Position numbers and translations under genes: made by a program. DNA of 64,000 bases from assembly GCA_025449115.1 (NCBI GenBank), contig JAHLKC010000131.1:52444-116443 (forward strand), read 5' to 3'. The notes under the pieces were generated by a model. The model had not been told where the DNA came from and did not search any database. It saw nothing but the letters and a program-made list of their open reading frames with translations. Of the stretch, positions 34,952 through 45,157 are shown one piece after another. The first letter of the stretch is position 1. Every line of letters starts with the position of its first letter. This DNA comes from Chytridium lagenaria. Lineage: Eukaryota > Chytridiomycota > Chytridiomycetes > Chytridiales > Chytridiaceae.

Positions 34952-35113
34952 TTCTCCCGTTTTTAAGAAAAGACTTACGTAAGAAAAGTCTAACTTAGTT
35001 GTCAGAAGTATAAGAACTATCTGTAAATATATCAGAGCTTGCATTATCGGCAAGTCTATAAGGCCAAGTATTGGCAAGGGTCATATAGTTGTTACCACCG
35101 AGCATTTCTACAG

Positions 35114-36111
35114 CTAAAGGTACTTAGGAATATTGTTTGCACTGCTATCATTTGCAGAAGGCGCGGGGTTGTTTGGGGCTTTGTGCGGTGGCTCCTGATC
35201 AAGTAGGTCAAGTGCAGGCAATGAGATCATGTTAGCATAATCATTGTGGTGAGCATCGCTGTGCTCTAAGACCAATACAATCATTTCATGGTCAATCAGT
35301 GACGCCACAAAATGGTGGTTAACATTCCATTTGCAAGGAATTCGTTTATCTACAAAGGCGTAGTCTATTCTCCAAACAGCGTTACAGAACTCTGTTGGGT
35401 TTGCCAAGTATATCCTGGCGTATGCAGATGGCTATGACGAAATCCATCCTTAAAACCTAAGTTAATGAACAAACTAAGCCAGTAGCGTTCATCATTGCAG
35501 AATCCAGAGTATCCATAAAATCTGGATGGTTCACGAACATCAATTGCTTTGTGAGCAATGTTGAAATATCAAACAACAGTTGTATTAGATTGAGCCTTGA
35601 GACTCTCTACAAAGGTGTGTAATCGTTCAAGGAACTTCATTTTGTATTCCTGTCTGTGGTCATGCCTTGTGCCATTTGGCGCATAGACATTTACTATATT
35701 CATACCTAAAAGGCAGAGTGTAAGGCACTGTCCTTCTTCAACAAAGTTGTCAAAGCCAGTGCGCATCATATGAGTCCCTCATATTACTGAAAGTACGGGG
35801 ATATATTTGCGGACCATGGTCATAACACCATTGTGTCCATTTCTTTTGTCGTCAGCATACATCTTCCATCCGCGGACGGACTTAAGTTGTTGCCAAAACT
35901 TTTCATGACCATCGCCGACCATAGTCTCTTGGAAGCAGGCGATATCACATTCCATTTCATCCAAATACTTAGCAAAGAACTCTGCTCTATTGGATTCATC
36001 ACCTTCAATTCTCTTTGCGAAGTGTTTCTTAGCAAGAGCTTGAAGGCTGTTCACATTCCAACTTATAATCTTCAACCTGGGAAGAGCGGAATGGTGTGTG
36101 TATATCATCAA
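35114..36111 (-). pseudogene. ExoIII/APE-type endonuclease of element B (frame-broken, GDFN motif damaged)
   Basis: Three frames: 36111-35779 with IISWNVNSLQ, IACFQETMVG and NGVMTMVRKY; 35769-35569 with VNVYAPNGT; and 35560-35114 with YGYSGF, DGFRHSHLHTPGYTW, WRIDYAFV and IDHEMIVL. These match, block for block, the endonuclease of element A. The GDFN motif near 35568 reads as a stop followed by YFNIAH, so the catalytic Asp appears lost. The SDH motif is IDH. Frame breaks occur near 35775, 35570 and 35410. Probably inactive as it stands. Confidence 0.75.
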
Positions 36112-36829
36112 TGGGATATAACTTTTTCATTGACTCTGGTGGGAAGTCATGGATCATACGAGAAGGAACGTCAGGCAGGGCCGTCGTTCTCTCAACGCCA
36201 TATATCTCACGTAGAGATGGGGGTGAGGCCGTAGTTGTCCTCTTTTCGTTGAGAGGTGAGAATAGCTCACGTATCTCAAGTATCTCATAGGCATAAAAAC
36301 CGCTTAGAGATTTTGGGCCAGTGTTAGGCACTGGGTAGTTTACAGCATCTGGTGGTATACCAGCACTAACTGTTATGACGTGGGTGATCTGTCCAGGTAT
36401 GTGCCTAGGTGCGCGAGAGGAGTTGACCTCAGGATCAGGCACCTGGCAAATCCAGAATCGGGTAGTTCCCGTGAGCTCCCGTTTTTGGTATTCAAATAGT
36501 CTGCGTCTCTCGAGAATGTCCTTCAATCGAGATGACTTTATCCTAACAAAGACATTGTCAATGAGCTGTTCAGGGAAGATAACTTCACTGGAAAGCAATG
36601 GTCGATCAGATCCAAACTCCCGTTTTTGAGAAGGAGAAAAGACATGGGCGGGCGGGTGGGTATAATCAATGCTAAGCGCAGAAGTTATAGTTTGCAAAAG
36701 TTCTTTGTTCTTAACTTTAGCATCTTTTCCAATAAAGACTCGAGGGGCGGTCTCAGGGAAGTCACCAACCTCTGAGTCATCGTCAGGTATAGGCTTTGGG
36801 GGTTTGAAGCTGCGTGAGAGAGCGTCCGA
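36029..36829 (-). CDS. ORF-X of element B, fused to the tail of RNase H
   Basis: The open frame begins with SDALSRSFKP, the end of a Ty3 RNase H, then FIGKDAKVKNKELLQ, which matches [16 protein letters not shown] after the RNase H of A. It continues with DNVFVRIKSSRLKDIL, PGQITHVITVSAGIPP, FYAYEILEIRELF and LREIYGVERTTALPDVP. These align with DVFVRITPEPLKDII, THVMHVSKPIPPG, YYAYRIYDIRELT and LFELYGVNSTTHFARVP in A's ORF-X. There are no stops over about 265 codons. Function unknown. The 3' end overlaps the start of the endonuclease in a different frame. Confidence 0.7.
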   Translation of the reverse strand, partial: SDALSRSFKPPKPIPDDDSEVGDFPETAPRVFIGKDAKVKNKELLQTITSALSIDYTHPPAHVFSPSQKREFGSDRPLLSSEVIFPEQLIDNVFVRIKSSRLKDILERRRLFEYQKRELTGTTRFWICQVPDPEVNSSRAPRHIPGQITHVITVSAGIPPDAVNYPVPNTGPKSLSGFYAYEILEIRELFSPLNEKRTTTASPPSLREIYGVERTTALPDVPSRMIHDFPPESMKKLYPIDDIHTPFRSSQVEDYKLECEQPSSSC

Positions 36830-37075
36830 GGGTGAAATGGGGGTAGTTCTCCATATGTCTTACTTTTCTCAACTCTACAGCAAGCGAGAATCGCGAAAAT
36901 CTTAAAGGAAATCTTCGGTTTTTTGCAGTATTTAACGCGTCTTTGTATCTATAAAAGATCACGGTTTGGGGATAATAAATGCTCTATCTTTATTCTATGG
37001 TACTTCTTTGTTACTTATGTTGACTTATAATAAAGAGTAAAAGTGAAAAGGTAAACGCGATAAATCGCATTAACC

Positions 37076-38988
37076 CTATTCGGTGTCCTTCTCGGGACTA
37101 GTGATAGAATCACTGCCAGCATCACTAGCTTTGGCACTGATGGGAGAAAACTTTGGCGACGTGGAACGCGTCGAGAGGGGTGATTCGTCGATAACCACAG
37201 CTTCAGACTCCTCATGAGCCTTCTTAACGCAAGCAGCATGGGAGGCGACGGCGTTCTCAATACTTTTGCGACGTTCTTCGTTACAGGGGTCATTGTTCTT
37301 CTCTCGAGACGCGACAAGGCGAGCCTTGTATTCAGCTAGGCTCACTTTCTGCTTGACTGAAGCTGAAGCTGCGGCCATGGCATCGGCTGGTGGGAGATGT
37401 CGGCGAACCAAGGCGAGTGATGAAGAGGTGGCAACCACTTTAATCTTCGGCTTGTACTCAAGACGATGCAGGCGAGTAGTGAGGTCGTCAACCAGCATAC
37501 CATGGTGACGAACGCCACGAGGAGCACGTAGAGGGAGGGCAAGAGCCTTGCCTTTAACTTGACGAGGGTCAGGAGGTTGGTCAGAAGCATCTGACTCGTC
37601 GTCACTGGCATTAACGGAACCACGAGAGGCGGTTGTTGTATCCGTCGTCGTGTCAGAGGTGTTGATGGCTTCATCAGAAGAGGTCATAACAGTGTCTTTG
37701 GTGGGTGTGATGGGATCACGGCGTTTCTCAAGAGCGGCAGCTGGAGGACCACGAGGCTCAGGAGGTGGAGGCGGCATAGCTGGCATGTAACTACCCTGCT
37801 TTAAACCAGCCTCAAGGTCGTGTAACGCATTTGACTATCAAGAAGTGAAGCCGCAAGCTCTCGACGAATGGAGACGAGAGATGCGTCGGAAAACTTCTTC
37901 TCAGGCGCAAGCTCCTTGACAGTTAATGGAGCAAATCCATCAATAGCGCTGATGCGAGCACTGGTCTCCACAATCATCGTACGAATCTTCACGGCGGTGT
38001 TGTGAAGGTATTGGCGTCGTTGCGTCACCAGTGAGATCACAGAATCCAGCTTCTGGCTTCGGTAAGTAGGGTCCCGGTTTAAACGAGACTCGTTAAGGTT
38101 AACGTCAACCTCCAGGACCTTCAGTCTATCGGCCATCAAGTGGATGACGGCGATGTTGGATCGACCACTTCCCAACTCCTTCTCACGTCGAGTTGAGACT
38201 TGGGAGGTGGTTTGAGGAGGAGGAACGACAGGGAGCTGGCGCTCGGCGTTTAAGGATGATAACGCGAGGGTCAAGCTGTCCAGCGTTCCGTTGGCGGATG
38301 GCTTCTTCAAGTTCAGCCCCGGTAAGTTCTTCCAGAATGGACGGATTATCTTCAGGTTGGAAAAGGTAGATCTCCTCATCCTGCGAGGGCTGTCCAGTCT
38401 CTTCCAAAGAATTGCGTCGAACATCACGAGGGACATAGGAAGATTTAATGCCGTCATCGGCGTCGCAGTCCATGGGCTCAAGAGGCCCCGACGAGAAGGT
38501 TTTCTTACACTCAACAGGGCGACGAGAGGAGGAGGCGACTTGAGAGAGGTCGTTTTCATCATCACTATCGACAATGATGGTCGTTTTGGCGGCTGCAGCT
38601 GCTTTTACGACGTTTTTCTTCACTGGCGGGGTCCAGGAGGAGGAGGAGGGGTGGAGGCATGCGACCAGCCTCCAGAGCTCTCTGATGCTGAGCGACGGTC
38701 CCACGGGAATCCAGGATCAGAATACCAAGAGCTTGCACTCCTCGTTGGAGAGGTAGCGTTCATCGAGCTCTCCCTTCCTGCGAGGTCTCTGATTGCGCAT
38801 GAACCGATTAAGGTTCTCGTGACAGAAGGGGATCCCCAGCAAGCGTTCATGGCACGGAATTGAGCCATGATGTTGTTGGAGAGGTCCTTAATGATGGGAA
38901 GGTCGGTGCCTGCCTTCAGCGAGAGGAGGCGCGCGTTTTCAGGGATGCCGGCTCCGTTGAGCCTGGGGCGAGGTTTCTTCTTCTCCAC
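37076..38988 (-). pseudogene. ORF1 of element B (four overlapping frames)
   Basis: Consecutive minus-strand frames 38988-38620, 38704-38183, 38574-37801 and 37786-37076. The first has GIPENARLLSLKAGTDLPII, matching E0 ORF1. The third has IAVIHLMADRLKVLEVDVNL, then YRSQKLDSVISLVTQRRQYL and SLVSIRRELAASLLDSQM, matching E0's FKLAKRLEDLGVEVTVSERR, YRTEKIESFTSLIADRRERL and AIRKDLTSSAMESQI. The fourth is low complexity with AMPPPPPEPRG and HRLEYKPKIKV. The frames follow one another as if a single ORF had one-base indels. Function unknown. Confidence 0.6.
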
Positions 38989-40308
38989 CCTTCCTTTGTT
39001 GGCATGGTGTTGAGGGTTTCCAGCCTTTCCGCTGGTTCTTCTCAGTGGAGGCGTTGCGAGGGCTCACTGATGAAAGTAACAATCATCAAACGATAACGTT
39101 AATAAAGATGCAAGCACAGCATAAATGGTTTGAATGATGCGTTGGTGCTTACTCTTTTGTGTGAGGACTCCGATGGATGGTTGTCAAATCTTTTCAACAA
39201 TTAGACAATTTATTGTAATAAATGAAATTTCATTCTCTTGCGATGGGAGGCAACTCACGCCAAATGGCGTGAGCTGTTCCCCATCACCTTGGATTCGTTA
39301 ATTGTCATTTATATAATTAACGGATCAAACAGGGGTGGCTTTGGAGGATATAGAGCTATAAATCCTCCCAAGCCGTCCCGAAATTGTCCTTATTTTTTCG
39401 AAAATATTTTCTAAGTCTTTTAATATTATTAATATATTAATAAAATATCGTCGAAAACAAAGAGTTTTCGACGAGAACTTTTGTGAATTCTTAATAACTT
39501 CTTATAAAGAATCCGAAATGCTTTACAGCAACGTTTTAAGGCCTATTTTGGCCGAGATCCTTGGGACCACCTCTAGCTTCGAGGTTTTGGGCTAGATAGG
39601 GTGGTTCCACAGGGTGGTTTTTCAAAATGAAATTAATGTGTGTGATGTTTTGATCAAACATCAACACTAAAAATGCACGATCGGCGTCAATATTGACGCT
39701 AGAGAGCGCCCGTTCGACAGCGCAAATGATGTGCGCCGACGGCGCATCTTTTGATATAAAAATCGAAAAGAGTTTCTAATTAAAAATAAAGTTTCTATTT
39801 AAAGTCTATAAAAAGGCAACCTAGAAGGCTGCACTTTTCACAGGATATAGACCAGAGGTCCAGGATGACGACAAAGTCGTCAAACGAAAAGGTTTTGTTA
39901 ATAAACAATCGAAAAGGTCGAAAGTTTAAGTAACAGGTTTTCTTCTTTTAAGGATCTGGGCGCTCCAGCGCGCAAATCAAGAAGGGTTTTTCACATAATG
40001 CTAAGCTTAGGGGGCGAAAGATCGCGGCCTTAGCAAAGCTGTGAAGGTGGGGAGGCTCTGATGCCCATGCAGTGGCTAGGGAGGCTACTAGAGGGTCCCG
40101 GAAGCAGCATGGTGACACAAAATGGACAATGGCCATGCAGAGTGTCAGGGGAGTCCCCTAGCACAATGCAAGGCCACCACCAGAGCTCCAGAGACAGCGG
40201 GAACGCGTCCACGTTTGTCCAGGGCGGGGGTGCCGATAGGTCATCGAAAAAATCCAAAAGGAAATGACGAAAACCAAAGAGAAATCAACGAAAACTCACC
40301 AGACACCT
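38989..40308. other. Leader of element B
   Basis: Non-coding by inspection. The minus strand just past the PBS (about 40200-40300) matches the E0 leader (GGTGAGTTT, GGACGCGTTCCC). No other feature seen. Confidence 0.5.
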
Positions 40309-40326
40309 TTTTAGGTTGGGCCCCCA
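40309..40326 (-). promoter_or_regulatory. Primer-binding site of element B
   Basis: On the minus strand TGGGGGCCCAACCTAAAA begins one base after the 5' LTR; it is the same site as in A and E0. Confidence 0.7.
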
Positions 40327-40327
40327 C

Positions 40328-41265
40328 TGTGATCTTCTCTTGACCCATCCCTCCCTACCTAGCTTCGACTAGGGGGTAGGGGAGAAGAGTAAAGGAGTTG
40401 CTCCAGCAGAGCAAGTCCACAGAGCACCTAAAGGACGGATGTACTCCGCCGTCTAAGTGATGTTAGTTGTTGTTTTGGCTGTGTGTGGTAGTTTTCGCGA
40501 GTTCTATTAAATAAAAGGGAGATGGGAACGGTTTTAGTATCTTCATTATCGACTTACCTTGCTTCTAAACCAATATCAGCACCAGATCGTCTCCTGGCGA
40601 TCGGGGATGGCTGAAAGCCTCCTTGCCTTCCTGCTATGGCACCTTTTGGAACGTGAAGATCTCGTTGCCTCACGAGCTGGCACAGGGTAACCTCACTCAT
40701 CACCTGCCTGCAGCGTCGATCACCGGCTCGGGGATCATCAGAGGTGGAATGTAGCCGACCAAGCCTAAGCTAAAGGACACTGACAATGAGGAGGACCCTT
40801 GGGCTCCCATCGCAGCCTTCTGCTTCAAACAGCTGGATTGCGGCTTCACCAGGTGGCAGGGGGTAGAGGGGTGGGCTGCCATCCAAGAAGGAGTGAAGGG
40901 AGATCACGGCGAGGCCACGCGCGTGAGATAGAGGATGGGGATCAACTCAATATCAACTACTTAATTCAACATGTACAAATTAAATCAAGAAATCTCTCAT
41001 ATTAAAGTAATACACAAAATACAAATAAATAATAGACACAACATATGCACACACACATAAACGGCACATATGCGCGCCACCTCCTTCAATAAAAACCCTA
41101 TAAACATGGGGAAAAAGTATATATAAAAAACCCAAAGGGAAAAGAAGGGAGGATTCAATATGACCCGTAAATATACGCGTCGACGCGGGATATAACGGAA
41201 CTCAACGGACTTAGACGGAATGTCCTTATGAGCCATAGGCCATGTGAATAATGTAATTCTTCACA
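40328..41265 (-). repeat. 5' LTR of element B
   Basis: 938 bp, nearly identical to 34014-34951. Differences include GGATTGCGG/GGATAGCGG and GATGGGGATC/GATGAGGAATC. The outer end meets the duplicated AGTA at 41266. Confidence 0.9.
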
Positions 41266-41269
41266 AGTA

Positions 41270-43075
41270 CTTCATTATTCGATTACTCCAAATCTAAAGG
41301 TACCCCATTTAGACCTTTCGTAAACCTGGGCTCTACATCAGGTAGCCCTCTTAACTTCGAGATTCCAAATTTCGTTTCGATCCCTTTACCTAAAAAACCG
41401 ATATTTGGTGAGAGTTTGGATGATTATTCGTTATCTGTTAATTCTTCTTTGGAAGTTAATACCGAGTTATTATTTGACTCTAGGCCATCCAACGTCGACG
41501 ACCTCGCCGTCCCTGTTAACTCCACGTCTATTGCTGTAGACGAGAAATCTCCTTCTCCTCCTTTTTCTGGATCCTCCGGTGACTCTTCGTCGTCGTCGTC
41601 GCGTTCGTCGCTTTCTGGATCTTCCTCTGGATATCGTTCAAACGGAAGTCGCTATACTTCCCGCTCTAGTCGAAATTCTTCAAGATTCTCGTCTCGCTCT
41701 AATAGTCCTGCTTCTACGGCATCGTTCGTTGCTCCTGAATGAGTACCCCAATAACCGGTTCCGCCAGCAACGGCGATATTCGCAAGCGCATAATTAAGCG
41801 CGTCGAGGAACTTACCTTCGATAACTCTGGAAACGAGCAGGATGCCTTAATTTTCCTCGCTCGTTATCGCAGTATTCTCGAACAAGGGACCTTGTCGTCG
41901 AGCTCTAGGGTTACTCCTGCATTTTTCGACATGGATGACGCGTTCAATTCTACAAAAAACGCAGAAAAGATGTTCCGGGGCGGCGCTAAATGGTTTTCGG
42001 GGTCTTGCACGAATGCCGATACCTGGGAATCCTTTGTGAAGGAATTTCGCACCTCATTCGCTGAGAAGGTGACCGACGCCAAAATCGTCAAGGATGTTGA
42101 CGCTTTCCACTGGGACTTTGACTCATCCGACGCCCCTAAAAAGGCCTGGGCTCGTCTAAGGGACATGAATAATGTCTTACCGCGCTCAAAGAGGATGTCA
42201 GACCATCAACTTAGGAAATCTTTTATCTTGAGTTGCTCCGATCTTGACTGGTCAAACACGGCACAAACGGAGACCTTTGATGGTCAATCTTGGGACTCCA
42301 CGTCTCTTGACATGAACGATTTATTTCGAGGCATGGCCTCAAAAGTTCGTTTTAATGCTGGATCGTCGAGTAACGTCAACTCTACCATGATTAATACCCT
42401 CAAAGCTCTTGAGCAGAGGCTCGCGAATATGGAAAAACGAGCTACACCTGGCTCCTCTCCCATTCGTAAACCGTTGATAAACTACGCGTTTACTAGTTTT
42501 GAGGACTCTTTACCTACCCTCGTTCACGACCGCAACTTCATGGATAAGTTCGTTAAGACCGTCTCCGAATACGCTCGTGAAGACTACCGCTCTCTGGACC
42601 CCGAGTTCCCTCCACCGTCGATGCCAGAGATCTTGGCTTTTGAAGCTAAGCTTAATGACTTCCGTCGTGACCCAGATCAGTTCCGTCGCAGTATGGCTAA
42701 ACCTATGGCTCCCGCTTCCACCTTTAAAGGTGGATGGACTAATCAATCTCGTGAAAACTCTCTTGAGCCTCCTAGAACGTATGCGCTGTTGCCTCCCCGG
42801 CACCTCTTACTACGGCTCCCTCTGCTCCTCAAAACACGTCGCAGAGGTTATCTCTTCAGTTACCCGCTGGGCAGACCGAGAGTATTTTTCTATGTCCTCT
42901 TCATGGCGATCACGCTTTGGATATTTGTCCTAATCATCGACAAGCTTATCTTAAGTTTAGTGGTAAGATGCGGATTTTATTAATCCTGCTAATGACTTCG
43001 ATAGAATTAAACGGAGTTCCTCTAAAGTGAATTTTTCAACAATTCCCTTTTCCCAATCGGTTAATGCAACAACAG
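41270..43075 (+). CDS. Element A ORF2 C-terminus and capsid (gag)
   Basis: 41270-41742 finishes ORF2 with a serine/arginine-rich tail. Its stop overlaps the ATG of the capsid frame at 41739 (ATGA). The capsid frame (41739-about 42780) contains FARYRSILEQ-like helices, AKWFSGSCTNADTWESFVKE and MSDHQLRKSFILSC, a Ty3 gag-type helical protein, and a coiled coil LKALEQRLANMEKR. Near 42780 the frame changes; the alternative frame carries a cysteine/histidine group CPLHGDHALDICPNH, a possible zinc knuckle, and ends near 43100. E0's 62888-63280 matches the capsid (FANRLSDDRLKTILISGC). Confidence 0.75.
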
Positions 43076-43091
43076 AGGATTCGAACCTTCT

Positions 43092-43901
43092 GTGCCACCC
43101 ATAGACCGTAAACATGTAGTACCTTCTAGCTTATTATTTACTACATGTCATTATTTTTATCCTTCAATAAAAACAACTCCTCCTATTATAAGGAAGAGCC
43201 AATGTAACGACGAATGGTCCTTTGAGACTAACGTGGTTCAGTTTGACTTTGATAAAGTTTTAGCTCACGAGGTCGGCCTAAATGCTTTCCCTTCAGAGTT
43301 TGTGGATAAAGTAATTTACATTTCAGAAAGCGACGACCAGCTCGCAGAGTACATCCAACATATGAGGCGTCACTATAGTGCCTCAATTATTATTACGCGT
43401 CCTCGTTTACCTGAGCTCTTAATTAGTGAACTCGTTCAACTAAGCACATCCGCACCGCTTGCTTTAAAGACTGACTTTGGTAATTTCCGTCGCTATTGCG
43501 GCGACGAAGAAGATACATGCTATGCATGGTGTCTAGACGCATCTCCTGATGCCGACCTGACAGATAATGTTACTCCCACTCATGAAGTGGTCCCTTTAGC
43601 CGATGAATCAATATCGCCTATATATCAATGTCGTACTTTTTCCAGCACGCCGCGTGGCGTTGCGCCGTTGCTGCGGGTACTTACTAGCGTAAGGCCTGTT
43701 CGTATTAAAAGACCAAATAATACGCCTGTTTCTGTAAACTTCCAGATGAAGGATAATGCTTTCGATATCCTCTCAACCGTTGTCACCATCTCCAGTGATA
43801 ACACCTCTGTTTCTGATGACGAAACACGAACTTTATTAAGAAGATACCTTGACGATATCCACGCCGTCAAAGAGCGCGATGCTTTATTCCGTAAGGGGTA
43901 G
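43092..43901 (+). CDS. Element A gag-protease linker region, unknown
   Basis: A 269-codon open frame between capsid and protease with no ATG at its start, overlapping the end of the gag frame, so expression by frameshift is likely if it is real. It contains SFETNVVQFDFDKVLAHEVG and acidic segments. No family recognised. 43902-44250 continues in other frames without motifs. Confidence 0.45.
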   Translation: MPPIDRKHVVPSSLLFTTCHYFYPSIKTTPPIIRKSQCNDEWSFETNVVQFDFDKVLAHEVGLNAFPSEFVDKVIYISESDDQLAEYIQHMRRHYSASIIITRPRLPELLISELVQLSTSAPLALKTDFGNFRRYCGDEEDTCYAWCLDASPDADLTDNVTPTHEVVPLADESISPIYQCRTFSSTPRGVAPLLRVLTSVRPVRIKRPNNTPVSVNFQMKDNAFDILSTVVTISSDNTSVSDDETRTLLRRYLDDIHAVKERDALFRKG

Positions 43902-44251
43902 AAAAGCTTGCCGCTTCAAGAGGTTTAGATTCACAATCTAAGACGTCAAAAGAGTTTCGTCAATTTGTTAAACGCTCTAGATCCCTACCTGGCAGATTCA
44001 GACGAGACCCTCCAACGACATTAACACCGCCGTTTCCAGACACTACACCTCCTCTGGAGAAGCAGAGTAGTGGAACAAATACACATTCAAGTATGGTGGT
44101 GTACAGGAATTCGTATCCTCTATGACGGATAAAGAGTCACTCATTAACATGGAGGATTTCATCAACACCGTTAGTGATAACGCGGTAAAAATGGACGCGT
44201 CTTTGGACGCCAAACGCGAACCACACGTTCTAAGTTGCGAAACTTCAGAAG

Positions 44252-45157
44252 ATGAACTTGATCTATTTTATAGGTCCAAGGAATGTGCTGCATCGACATC
44301 CAAACGGATCCCATCACCTTAGTGAGGTTCCGCAGAATCTCATAGATCATGAGCAACCACACGTCATGCAGATATGTTCACGAGTTTCCGGTATTTATAT
44401 CGGCGACGCACTTCTTGACGGAGGTGCCAATTGTAATGTAATTAGATTATCTTTACTTTACGATCTTATGCGGCAAGGACGCGAGGTTTATGTCGTCCCA
44501 TTTAAACCAGGAAAGTACTCCACTGGTGTCGGTGGTAGACAACCATTATTAGGGAAGTGTACTTTAAGCGTCTCCCCAGGATCTTCCACTCCCAATGTAA
44601 AGAAGTGGTTTGAGTTCTTTATCGTCAAAGAATGCCCAAAACCCATTATCCTTGGTATGCCGGTCATACTCGGATTCTACATGGATATACTTACAAGCAG
44701 AAGTACCTTGAAATACTACTATAGTCATCCAGACTTAGGTGTTAGAGCTTACGAGACTCCTTTAAAGGTCACAGAAGCTGGCCCTACATACAGAAGTGAA
44801 ACACCTTTCGTTCGTTGCGTCGTCGCAGAAGACGTGTACTTAGACCCGCATATGCGTTCAACGATTATGTGCATCATGGACCGCCTGCCAGACATTCCAC
44901 AGAAGTATTATATTGCTGAACCTTCTACGGATAATATAGACGTCGCCTCAGAACGTACGCTCTATTCTCATGACGACCTCTTTGAGAACGGCATGAAGTA
45001 TTTGGTTGACGATTCCCCAGGATTCAAACGCAAGAAGGTAGACATGAAACCTTTCCCCTTAAAGATAGCCCATCATGGGCCTCACGGCAAATGGTTAAGG
45101 AAAGGTACACCAGTTGCCTTTTTGATGATTCCAACCAGACCACGGTGGATTTCATAG
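44252..45157 (+). CDS. Element A aspartic protease region
   Basis: The frame shows [19 protein letters not shown] and, about 90 residues later, [10 protein letters not shown], the two hallmark blocks of retropepsins (D-x-G-A and the hydrophobic-G motif). The active-site triad reads DGG rather than DSG or DTG; DGG also occurs in some plant Ty3 proteases. The rest ([14 protein letters not shown] onward) is a linker to RT. The frame overlaps the RT frame at 45091-45157. Confidence 0.8.
   Translation: MNLIYFIGPRNVLHRHPNGSHHLSEVPQNLIDHEQPHVMQICSRVSGIYIGDALLDGGANCNVIRLSLLYDLMRQGREVYVVPFKPGKYSTGVGGRQPLLGKCTLSVSPGSSTPNVKKWFEFFIVKECPKPIILGMPVILGFYMDILTSRSTLKYYYSHPDLGVRAYETPLKVTEAGPTYRSETPFVRCVVAEDVYLDPHMRSTIMCIMDRLPDIPQKYYIAEPSTDNIDVASERTLYSHDDLFENGMKYLVDDSPGFKRKKVDMKPFPLKIAHHGPHGKWLRKGTPVAFLMIPTRPRWIS

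Larger units (their letters stand above)
34014..41265 (-). mobile_element. Element B: non-autonomous member of the E0 family, nested in A
   Basis: 7252 bp with 938-bp LTRs (34014-34951 and 40328-41265; about six differences) and a 4-bp duplication AGTA (34010-34013, 41266-41269). On the minus strand it carries leader, ORF1, the last codons of RNase H (DALSRSFKP), ORF-X and an ExoIII-type endonuclease. Capsid, protease, RT, most of RNase H and integrase are absent. It must have moved using proteins from a complete relative, for which E0 or A are candidates. Confidence 0.9.
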
